13,744 bases of DNA, from contig CAZASZ010000053.1 in NCBI GenBank assembly GCA_964487925.1, forward strand, positions 1-13,744. The letters are read 5' to 3'. The translations under genes were made by a program, and so were the position numbers. This DNA is from RI-283 sp964487925. GTDB lineage: Bacteria; Pseudomonadota; Gammaproteobacteria; SZUA-140. The notes beneath the pieces are model-generated. The model saw only the letters and a program-made list of their open reading frames with translations, was not told the origin of the DNA and did no database searches. This document shows, piece by piece, positions 7,885 to 13,744 of this stretch (position 1 is its first letter; each line of letters begins with the position of its first letter).

Positions 7885-8612
7885 GGTCTATCGGATCCCT
7901 TATCGTCGGATTTACTTGTAGCGGCGGCAGCCCGTTTACGGTATGCCTCCGCCCCTTCAGGATTATCCAGCGCCTGTTCGATTTTCCCACCAAGTTGCAG
8001 GGACTCAACCGAACCCTGGTTCACCAAATCCAGCCGCTGCATAAACGCACGCGCCTGCAGATAATGCTTTCCCTGATACATCAAGCTCGCCATATGAAAC
8101 AGCGCGAACGCAGACTTGGGGTTTCCTGACAGTGCGGCACGTAAATGTCGCTCCGCTAACGCGTTATTTTGCGCCTTTAGGGCACAGGCTGCGGCCTGCT
8201 CATGGACACCGAAACGACGTCGGTCACGATAAAGCTCGATAGTCTCCTCGAAGGCCTTTTCGGCAAGCTCGAAATCGCCCAGATCACAACGATAGATTGC
8301 GTAGTTCCCATGCACTTGTGGGTCATCGGGGGCAAACTGCAAGGCGTTGCGATATTCTTCCATCGCTCCATCTTCATTACCAGTCCGCCGGTAAAGCTCT
8401 GCAAGATAATGGTGGGCCTCCGCCAGACGGGGCTCCTCGGCCAAGGCTTTCTTGAGCTTGATCATGGCAAGGTCATAATTGCCGTTTTGCATATAGCTGA
8501 GGCCGAGTTCCGCATTGATACGTGCGGGGTTATGACTATCTTCCTCACGAGGTGGGTTTGCCCCACAGGCGAGCAGGTTCAGCGCTAGGCACCCAATCAA
8601 GAGTCGCTTCAT
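7881..8612 (-). CDS. pilF: Type IV pilus biogenesis/stability lipoprotein PilF/PilW
   Basis: PilF (PilW) is an outer membrane lipoprotein with TPR repeats that is needed for assembly of the PilQ secretin in type IV pili. Seen: 243 residues (P. aeruginosa PilF is about 250). The lipobox is L-L-A-C with C16, and Gly at +2 suits outer membrane placement. TPR repeats start near residue 33 (INAELGLSYMQNGNYDLAMI) and continue through AEAHHYLAELYRRTGNEDGA, VHGNYAIYRCDLGDFELAE and HEQAAACALKAQNN. It lies 3 nt after rlmN and overlaps rodZ by 4 nt. E. coli lacks a clear pilF here but Pseudomonas has it in this place. It implies the cell has type IV pili, though no other pilus gene is in the window. Confidence 0.93.
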   Translation of the reverse strand: MKRLLIGCLALNLLACGANPPREEDSHNPARINAELGLSYMQNGNYDLAMIKLKKALAEEPRLAEAHHYLAELYRRTGNEDGAMEEYRNALQFAPDDPQVHGNYAIYRCDLGDFELAEKAFEETIELYRDRRRFGVHEQAAACALKAQNNALAERHLRAALSGNPKSAFALFHMASLMYQGKHYLQARAFMQRLDLVNQGSVESLQLGGKIEQALDNPEGAEAYRKRAAAATSKSDDKGSDRP

Positions 8613-8615
8613 GGG

Positions 8616-9755
8616 TTAGTCCGCCTGTGCGTTGGGAAATTGAGTAAAGCGCAGACTCCGACGGGTCCGGTCCTGGACCTTGCCCGCCAACTGCCCACAG
8701 GCGGCATCGATATCATCGCCACGCGTCTTGCGGATCACGGTTACGAGTCCGGCGTCCTGCAGACGCTTGCGAAAGGCATCTATAGTCGAGATATCGGAAC
8801 ATTGGTAGTCTGTGCCGGGAAATGGATTGAAAGGAATCAGGTTGACCTTGGAGGGAATGCCCTCAAGTATCCTGATCATAGCCTTGGCATCGCTCGGACG
8901 ATCATTGATACCGGCCAGCATGACGTACTCGAAGGTGACCCTGCGCCGCTGCTGACATTCGACATAGCGACGGCAAGCGGCCAATAGCTCCTTAATCGGG
9001 TATTTTTGGTTAATCGGCACCAACTGATCTCGAAGCTCGTCATTGCAGGCGTGCAAGGATATCGCCAAGCTCACATCACAAGCATCCCGCAAGCGGTCAA
9101 GGGCTGGGACGACGCCTGCCGTACTCAAGGTGATTCGGCGTTTGGACAGGCCATAAGCATTATCGTCAAGCATGATACGCATAGACTGAACGACATTGTC
9201 GAAATTTAGCAGGGGTTCCCCCATACCCATCATGACGACATTGCTGATGCGACGCTCACCGTCCTCGAAACATCCTAGCGCCTTATTGGCCAACCAAACC
9301 TGAGCGATGATCTCATGGGCCTCAAGATTGCGATTAAAACCTTGACGAGCCGTGGCGCAGAAACTGCAGTTCAGCGTGCAACCAACCTGAGACGAGACAC
9401 AAAGCGTGCCGCGATCGGTCTCCGGGATGAAGACCGTCTCGACCGCATTACCGTCGCTCAGCCGCAGCAGCCATTTGCGAACCCCATCCGAGGCATGTTG
9501 CTCGTGCACGACCTCGGGCAATGCCAGCGACGCCGTCCCGCTCAGACGCTGGCGCAGGGACTTGCTCAGATTCGTCATCGAATCGAACTCGGTCTCGCCC
9601 ATCTGATGGGCCCATTTCATGACCTGAGCGGCGCGAAAAGGCCGCTCGCCTAGAGTGGCGAAGAAGGCGGACAAAGCAGGCTGATCAAGGCCCAAGAGAT
9701 TGGGCCTTATATCAGCGTTCAATGGCCCTTCAGCGGGTGCGGGGGCAGAGCTCAT
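8616..9755 (-). CDS. rlmN: Dual-specificity 23S rRNA A2503 / tRNA A37 C2-methyltransferase
   Basis: RlmN is a radical-SAM enzyme that methylates C2 of A2503 in 23S rRNA and A37 in some tRNAs. Seen, numbered from ATG 9755: 379 residues; cluster motif C126-x3-C130-x2-C133, the upstream C119 in TLCVSSQVGC, GMGEPLLNFDNV, the SLHACNDELRD segment, NLIPFNPFPGTDY, and the methyl-carrying C353 in RKTRGDDIDAACGQLAG. These positions fall within 2 residues of the E. coli numbering, which supports this start. It lies inside the 3' end of ndk (26-nt overlap) without a strong ribosome-binding site. An alternative is TTG 9722, just past the ndk stop, preceded by GAAGGG. A longer in-frame extension to 9821 is unlikely. 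Confidence 0.96.
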   Translation of the reverse strand: MSSAPAPAEGPLNADIRPNLLGLDQPALSAFFATLGERPFRAAQVMKWAHQMGETEFDSMTNLSKSLRQRLSGTASLALPEVVHEQHASDGVRKWLLRLSDGNAVETVFIPETDRGTLCVSSQVGCTLNCSFCATARQGFNRNLEAHEIIAQVWLANKALGCFEDGERRISNVVMMGMGEPLLNFDNVVQSMRIMLDDNAYGLSKRRITLSTAGVVPALDRLRDACDVSLAISLHACNDELRDQLVPINQKYPIKELLAACRRYVECQQRRRVTFEYVMLAGINDRPSDAKAMIRILEGIPSKVNLIPFNPFPGTDYQCSDISTIDAFRKRLQDAGLVTVIRKTRGDDIDAACGQLAGKVQDRTRRSLRFTQFPNAQAD

Positions 9756-10161
9756 CCACAGAGAAGAAATAGTCAATCTCGACCTTTGCCGTTTCTGCGG
9801 CATCGGACCCATGAACGGCATTCTCCTCTACGCTATTGGCGAAGTCGGCGCGGATGGTGCCGGGCTCGGCGTTTTCAGGGTTGGTGGCGCCCATGATTGC
9901 ACGGTGACGGGATACGGCATCCTCACCCTCAAGAACCTGGATCATGACAGGCCCGGAGGTCATGAAAGACACGAGATCGTTGAAGAACGGACGCTCGCGA
10001 TGCACAGCGTAGAAACCTTCAGCCTCTTCTTGAGACAGGTGCTTCATACGGGCGGCAACGATACGCAGACCTGCGTCCTCAAAGCGACTATAGATCTTAC
10101 CGATGATGTCCTTGGCAACGGCATCCGGCTTGATGATAGACAGGGTTCTTTCGATGGCCAT
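9730..10161 (-). CDS. ndk: Nucleoside diphosphate kinase
   Basis: Ndk transfers the gamma phosphate between nucleoside tri- and diphosphates and balances NTP/dNTP pools in the cytoplasm. Seen: 143 residues, the same length as E. coli Ndk, beginning MAIERTLSIIKPDAVAK and ending CPRTR. The catalytic H117 lies in NAVHGSDAAE; RHRAIMGATNPENAEPGTIR carries the nucleotide-binding residues. ATG 10161 is chosen over an in-frame upstream codon at 10179 because GGAG (10171-10174) lies 9 nt before it and the family begins with MAIERT. It is probably the first gene of the long operon, since a 223-nt spacer precedes it. Confidence 0.97.
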   Translation of the reverse strand: MAIERTLSIIKPDAVAKDIIGKIYSRFEDAGLRIVAARMKHLSQEEAEGFYAVHRERPFFNDLVSFMTSGPVMIQVLEGEDAVSRHRAIMGATNPENAEPGTIRADFANSVEENAVHGSDAAETAKVEIDYFFSVDELCPRTR

Positions 10162-10384
10162 GGGGGAAATCTCCAACAATGTTGTTAAATGTAGTGAATT
10201 AGAAAGTAATCTGTATCCAGGAAACCCTGCACGCCGAAAAGTGAATTAGCATCAGATCAGTTACTCAACCAACTATTCTAAAAAGATATTCAAGCAACCA
10301 CACTTACGGGCATACTGGATAGCGAAGGCGCCGCGCATTGTACCCCTGGGTCTCGTGGACCGCAAACGATGCCGCAGCGAACAC
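10162..10384. other. Intergenic region upstream of ndk, probable promoter region
   Basis: At 223 nt this is the longest gene-free stretch in the window, and it is A+T-richer than its neighbours around 10180-10300. It should hold the ndk promoter. The best single -10-like hexamer on the minus strand is TAGAAT (10275-10280), but I see no good -35 at the right distance, so I do not assign a promoter. The ndk ribosome-binding site is at 10171-10174, with a small AACAA/TTGTT inverted repeat (10175-10186) just upstream. I see no clear terminator for the gene ending at 10385. Confidence 0.4.
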
Positions 10385-10810
10385 TTACTCCATCTGATCC
10401 ATCTCGACCACAAAGTCCATATAGTCGAGATAATAGGTCAATGTGACGCGAAGTTCTTCGATCCTCTGCAACTGCGCGCTACAGGCCTCGTCACAGGCGC
10501 GCTTCCCCTGTTCCACAGCCTCAAACTCGGCGGCAAGGATGGCTCGGAGCTCGTCGCGTCCGGCCCATTCTTTATAAAATCCCTTATGAAACTCTTCGCA
10601 AGGCGGCGACTTCAGCGCCTTCTTGCCAAAATTGTTCAAGTATTCGCCGCAACGATCGGCCTGATCGACCAAGACTGCAAGCTTAGTGATCATGACGGTA
10701 TAGTCGATGTCGTCACCGGTATCGCCAGGAACATCTGCCGCAAAAACGGAAACGGAGATCAGGCACCCCGCCAGGAAACTGAAAACCACTCGACTTGCGA
10801 ACACGACCAA
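10385..10810 (-). CDS. Small exported four-cysteine protein of unknown function
   Basis: I do not recognise the family. Seen: 141 residues from TTG 10810; GTG 10804 is an equally reasonable start, as GAGG lies 4 or 10 nt upstream of the two codons. Residues 1-24 form a signal peptide (hydrophobic core FSFLAGCLISVSVFA) with likely cleavage before ADVPG. The mature part, about 117 residues, is mostly charged and probably helical, with four cysteines: C54 (RCGEYL), C71 (PPCEEF), and C106 and C110 (ACDEACSAQ). Even number and export suggest two periplasmic disulfides. The C-terminus is acidic (EMDQME). It stands alone, 130 nt after sppA and 223 nt before ndk. The coherent signal peptide and lack of overlap with another gene support a real gene. 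Confidence 0.72.
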   Translation of the reverse strand: MVVFASRVVFSFLAGCLISVSVFAADVPGDTGDDIDYTVMITKLAVLVDQADRCGEYLNNFGKKALKSPPCEEFHKGFYKEWAGRDELRAILAAEFEAVEQGKRACDEACSAQLQRIEELRVTLTYYLDYMDFVVEMDQME

Positions 10811-10940
10811 ACACCCTCAAGTTCATAAAATGTAGCGCATCATAGCCCGACTAAGGGATGGTTTGCCAGTTTTCGGCCTGAAAACTTCCCTATCCCGCGC
10901 AACGCCGGAGGCTGCGATGCGAAGGGAGTGGCAGTATCTG
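10811..10940. other. Intergenic region between sppA and the four-cysteine gene
   Basis: A 130-nt spacer. It contains a 7-bp inverted repeat AGTTTTC/GAAAACT (10868-10874 and 10880-10886) with a 5-nt loop, and the outer arm of the palindrome that covers the sppA stop. Neither is followed by a T tract, so neither is a standard intrinsic terminator. The ribosome-binding site GAGG of the downstream gene is near its start; no promoter is convincing. Confidence 0.4.
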
Positions 10941-10955
10941 TTACTCGAGTAACAG
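10938..10955. repeat. 18-bp perfect palindrome over the sppA stop codon
   Basis: CTGTTACTCGAGTAACAG is identical to its reverse complement. It spans the last three codons and the TAA of sppA plus 3 nt beyond. As RNA it could fold into a hairpin of about 7 bp; as DNA it could be a dimeric-protein site. No T-run follows on the minus strand. Confidence 0.55.
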
Positions 10956-11939
10956 ACCATCGGTGCGGCTACCCAGCCAGCCACCGAGGAAGCGGCTCCC
11001 AAGGCGTTCGCTGAGTCGTTCGAGATAAGGGCGACGCCGTGTAAAGTCCACGATGTGCTCCTGCTTGATCAAGACCCTGGCCACATAGTCCGCGGTGTGC
11101 AGACCGTCGATCAGGCCTCGGCTCACAGCTTGCTCTCCGGTCCAGATCAAACCACTGAAGGTGTCGTCATCCACCTTGAGGCGATCGCCCCTGCCCCGCT
11201 TTACAGTATCAATAAACTGCTGATGGATCCCCTCCAGCATACTGGCGATAAGCGCACGATCCTCCTCCTTCATCGGTGAGAAAGGATCCATGATCCCCTT
11301 GTGTTTGCCTGCGGTCAGCAAACGGCGCTCGACGCCCAGCTTCTCCATGGAGCCGACAAAGCCGAAACCGTTCATAAGAACCCCTATCGAGCCGACCATA
11401 CTGGCCTTGTCGGCGAAGATCTTGTCGGCTGCGACCGCGATGTAATAACCGCCCGAGGCGCAGATATCGGTGACCACGGCATAGACAGGGATATCCGGGT
11501 GCAGTTTTCGCAGCCGTACGATCTCATCATTGATCTGACCCGCCTGCACGGGACTTCCGCCAGGGCTATTGAGCTGTAGAATGATACCCGAGGTCTTGTC
11601 GTCCTTATAGGCATCGCGCAGACTATCAATGACATTGTCCGCGCTGGCCTGGGCGTCGTCGGCGATAACCCCCCGGATCTCGATAAGCGCGGAGTGCCGC
11701 CCGCCCTGAATACCATCAGTCTTCCAGGATGCAGGAAGATATATATAGAGCAAAGCGAACAGGTAGAAGAAGGTCAGGGCTTTGAAAAATATCCCCCAAC
11801 GCCGACTGCGCCGTTGCTCCTTGATCGTTGCAAACAGGACCCGCTCAAGGGTACCCCTTTCCCAGTCGCGGTCATGGACGCGATCTCTGTGCACGGCCTG
11901 CTCTCTGAGCCAGGGATCCCCATTTCGTTCATCGGTCAT
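10941..11939 (-). CDS. sppA: S49-family signal peptide peptidase SppA, short form
   Basis: Membrane-bound serine protease that degrades cleaved signal peptides and other membrane-associated peptides. Seen, numbered from ATG 11954 (337 residues): charged N-terminus, one transmembrane segment at about 54-74 (GIFFKALTFFYLFALLYIYL), GIILQLNSPGGSPVQAGQ at 123-140, catalytic S167 in CASGGYYIA and general-base K219 in AGKHKGIMDPF, matching the Ser/Lys dyad of Bacillus-type short SppA rather than the double-length E. coli form. I choose ATG 11939 (332 residues) because GGAG at 11949-11952 lies 9 nt before it, while ATG 11954 has no ribosome-binding site. It follows the HAD gene closely, so the two are co-transcribed. 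Confidence 0.93.
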   Translation of the reverse strand: MTDERNGDPWLREQAVHRDRVHDRDWERGTLERVLFATIKEQRRSRRWGIFFKALTFFYLFALLYIYLPASWKTDGIQGGRHSALIEIRGVIADDAQASADNVIDSLRDAYKDDKTSGIILQLNSPGGSPVQAGQINDEIVRLRKLHPDIPVYAVVTDICASGGYYIAVAADKIFADKASMVGSIGVLMNGFGFVGSMEKLGVERRLLTAGKHKGIMDPFSPMKEEDRALIASMLEGIHQQFIDTVKRGRGDRLKVDDDTFSGLIWTGEQAVSRGLIDGLHTADYVARVLIKQEHIVDFTRRRPYLERLSERLGSRFLGGWLGSRTDGLLLE

Positions 11940-11957
11940 GCGTGTATTCTCCATAAA

Positions 11958-12662
11958 TCATTCGCTGCTCCGAGTATTGTCAGGTTCGTCGTAGACCAAC
12001 GGCCCGCGCCCCAGATGCCCCATGATATCCGGTAAAGAATCGATGCAACCCACGGGATCACAGGATAATAGCCGCCCACGATCATGGGCGCCATAGCTCA
12101 CGGCCAGGGCATCGGCACCGGCATTCTGAGCCATCAACATATCGAACTCGCTATCACCTACCATCAAGGTCGCGGCCCGATCGACGCCTAATCCGTCCAT
12201 GATATCGATAAGCATCTGTGGATGGGGTTTTGACGGACATTCATCAACGCATCGTGTCAATGAAAACAAATGCTTGCAGCCTGTTTCTTCCAAAGACCGA
12301 TCCAATCCGTGACGCCCTTTGCCAGTGGCGACGGCAAGCCAGTACCCTCGGTGTTCAAGCTCCGTCAAGGTATCCAAGGCCCTCGGAAATAACTGCGTCG
12401 GCCCATGTTCGGCGGAAAGATAATAATTCCTGTAGGTTTCGACAAAACGCGCCTGAAACCCAGGATCGGATTCAGGCATCAAGACTCCGGCGCCTTCGAT
12501 CAGGCCGAGCCCGATGACGTCTTTAAGCCGTGCGTCGTCCAGTACCGGAGCGTTCAGCGCTTTGAGCGTAAACCTCAGGCTCTCGACGATACGCGCCGTG
12601 GAATCCGCCAGCGTCCCATCCCAATCAAAAACGATCAAGCGGTAGGCCTTATCCGCGCTCAC
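11958..12662 (-). CDS. HAD-superfamily hydrolase, phosphoglycolate phosphatase-like
   Basis: Seen: 234 residues from GTG 12662, which overlaps the rluC stop (GTGA). All four HAD motifs are present: motif I FDWDGTLAD with D13 nucleophile and D15, motif II T113 in VATGKG, motif III K145 in SKPHP, and motif IV GDSEFD with D170 and D174. An alpha-helical cap of about residues 20-85 indicates subfamily IA. Known: homologues beside rluC and sppA in Pseudomonas-type genomes are annotated as HAD or phosphoglycolate phosphatase-like; the substrate is not fixed by sequence, and true Gph cannot be claimed. The position suggests it is co-translated with rluC and sppA. Confidence 0.92.
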   Translation of the reverse strand: MSADKAYRLIVFDWDGTLADSTARIVESLRFTLKALNAPVLDDARLKDVIGLGLIEGAGVLMPESDPGFQARFVETYRNYYLSAEHGPTQLFPRALDTLTELEHRGYWLAVATGKGRHGLDRSLEETGCKHLFSLTRCVDECPSKPHPQMLIDIMDGLGVDRAATLMVGDSEFDMLMAQNAGADALAVSYGAHDRGRLLSCDPVGCIDSLPDIMGHLGRGPLVYDEPDNTRSSE

Positions 12663-13615
12663 CTAGCTGAACCCCGCAAACGCTCTAGCACAGCTTCAAG
12701 ATCACTCGCCAACGGGACTTCAACGCATATCCGTTGTCCGCTGCCGGGCATATCGAACGAGAGCCGAAAGGCATGCAGAAATAACCGGCGCAGTCCGGAC
12801 CGCCTTAAAACTCGATTGCGCGCCCGATCGCCATATTCGTCGTCACCGGCGATAGGAAATCCTATATGCGCCGCATGCGCGCGAATTTGATGCATGCGTC
12901 CACTGCGCAGTCGGGCCTCAAGCAAGGTAAGGCCATCCAGACGCTCCCTGGGCAGAAACACCGTCTCCGAGGATTTACCCTCTTCGTGGTCCACTTCATT
13001 GCGTCGCTTCGACTCCCCGGTACGCCGCAACGCCAGAGGCGCATGAACGCTCTGGCGGCCTCCCGACCAGGCGCCGCACACCAAGGTGAGATACCGCTTA
13101 TCAAAGGTGCCGGAGGCGAGTACGCGGTTGAGTTCCGGGAGGATACGACGGTCCTTGCAAAGCAGCAGGCAACCCGATGTGTCTCGATCGAGTCGGTGAA
13201 CCAAAGACAAACCAGGGATATCCGGGCGACCGGCCTGTAGACCTTCAATCACACCAAACTCGACACCAGTGCCGCTATGCGCCGCGATTCCCGCAGGCTT
13301 GTCGATGACCATGATTTGGTCGTCTTCATAGACAATCGCTTGATCCAGGCGTTTGAGCAGGGAGTCCGGCGGCCGTCGGTTCTCGACTTCGTTGACGCGG
13401 ATCGGAGGCAGGCGAATGACGTCGCCGGCTTCAAGGCGACGGTCAGGCTTGGCGCGCCCCTTGTTGACCCGGATCTCCCCCTTGCGCAATAAACGGTAGA
13501 TACGACTCTTGGGGACGCCCTTGAGACGCGCGCTCAAAAAATTATCGATTCGCTGGCCGGCGTAATCTTCAGAGACATCCACCAAACTGACGCCACTATG
13601 TAACGTTTCCGTCAT
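12659..13615 (-). CDS. rluC: 23S rRNA pseudouridine(955/2504/2580) synthase RluC
   Basis: Makes three pseudouridines in 23S rRNA during ribosome assembly. Seen, from ATG 13615 (318 residues; E. coli 319): an N-terminal S4 RNA-binding domain (GQRIDNFLSARLKGVPKSRI, then LLRKGEIRVNKGRAKPDRRL), then the RluA-type catalytic domain with YEDDQIMVIDKPAG, the catalytic Asp at about 143 in VHRLDRDTSGC, SGRMHQIRAHAAHIG and the end segment RLFLHAFRLSF. The Asp position (144 in E. coli) and the MTET N-terminus support this ATG. A GTG at 13636 with AAGGA 9 nt upstream, and a TTG at 13642, are in-frame alternatives that would add 7 or 9 residues. In E. coli rluC is divergent from rne; the window ends before that could be seen. 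Confidence 0.95.
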   Translation of the reverse strand: MTETLHSGVSLVDVSEDYAGQRIDNFLSARLKGVPKSRIYRLLRKGEIRVNKGRAKPDRRLEAGDVIRLPPIRVNEVENRRPPDSLLKRLDQAIVYEDDQIMVIDKPAGIAAHSGTGVEFGVIEGLQAGRPDIPGLSLVHRLDRDTSGCLLLCKDRRILPELNRVLASGTFDKRYLTLVCGAWSGGRQSVHAPLALRRTGESKRRNEVDHEEGKSSETVFLPRERLDGLTLLEARLRSGRMHQIRAHAAHIGFPIAGDDEYGDRARNRVLRRSGLRRLFLHAFRLSFDMPGSGQRICVEVPLASDLEAVLERLRGSAR

Positions 13616-13642
13616 CTCGCGCTCTTGATCCGCCACTACCAA

Positions 13643-13744
13643 CCATCCTTCACTACAATTAATAACTTCCCGCTACGATGCCACAGCCGTTAAACCATTG
13701 CCAACCGCCGCTACCGGATGCGAGCACCCAAGCACAAATGCCTG
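13643..13744. other. Upstream region of rluC
   Basis: A 102-nt stretch to the window edge with no gene I can support. It should carry the rluC promoter. TTGGCA (13699-13704, minus strand) resembles a -35 box but no good -10 follows at 16-18 nt. AAGGA just before 13642 is the ribosome-binding site. Confidence 0.3.

Noticed and set aside
7581..8129. Plus-strand open frame of 182 codons opposite pilF and rodZ
   Set aside because: It spans the junction of two confident minus-strand genes and lacks any domain-like pattern.
9700..10188. Plus-strand open frame of 162 codons opposite ndk
   Set aside because: Mirror of the strongly conserved ndk; no motif.
10275..10310. Sigma-70 promoter for ndk
   Set aside because: TAGAAT is a fair -10 box but no -35 hexamer lies 16-18 nt upstream; kept only as a note on the intergenic region.
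10868..10886. Intrinsic terminator after sppA
   Set aside because: The 7-bp stem is A+T-rich and has no T tract on either side in the right place.

Overview
The window looks like chromosomal DNA of a gammaproteobacterium. Every recognisable gene is a housekeeping gene, and the order ndk-rlmN-pilF-rodZ-ispG-hisS-yfgM-bamB is the classic gammaproteobacterial block; the copy with pilF resembles Pseudomonas-type genomes more than E. coli. All real genes lie on the minus strand, so transcription runs from high to low coordinates. Base composition is moderate to high G+C throughout. I see no tRNA, rRNA, CRISPR array, insertion sequence or prophage gene. The genus cannot be fixed from the sequence.

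Layout, in direction of transcription. (1) 13615-10941: rluC (23S rRNA pseudouridine synthase), a HAD-family phosphatase and a short SppA-type S49 peptidase form a tight cluster; rluC and the HAD gene share a GTGA overlap. (2) 10810-10385: a stand-alone gene for a small exported protein with four cysteines, which I cannot assign to a family. (3) 10161-2479: ndk, rlmN, pilF, rodZ, ispG, hisS, yfgM and bamB, nearly all overlapping or separated by a few bases, so probably one long operon or several overlapping ones. It mixes nucleotide balance (Ndk), rRNA/tRNA modification (RlmN), isoprenoid synthesis (IspG), tRNA charging (HisS), cell shape (RodZ), type IV pilus assembly (PilF) and envelope protein export (YfgM, BamB). 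(4) 2482-68: where der (a ribosome-assembly GTPase) usually follows bamB, there is instead a large exported protein translationally coupled to bamB. It has a signal peptide, about 600 residues of YCF48/BNR-like beta-propeller repeats, a DUF11-like Ig-type domain and a Gly-rich/hydrophobic/Arg C-terminal tail resembling a GlyGly-CTERM sorting signal.

The assembly has a 100-N gap inside rodZ. It sits in a 9-bp tandem repeat encoding Pro-Asp-Ala. The N run is not a multiple of three, so a naive translation breaks the frame, but both flanks read as RodZ once the reading frame is kept by the repeat.

The most unusual elements are the coupled propeller/DUF11 surface protein in the der position, the Pro-Asp-Ala repeat in RodZ, and the unassigned four-cysteine secreted protein. 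I found no convincing complete new multi-gene system; the propeller protein with BamB is the best lead.
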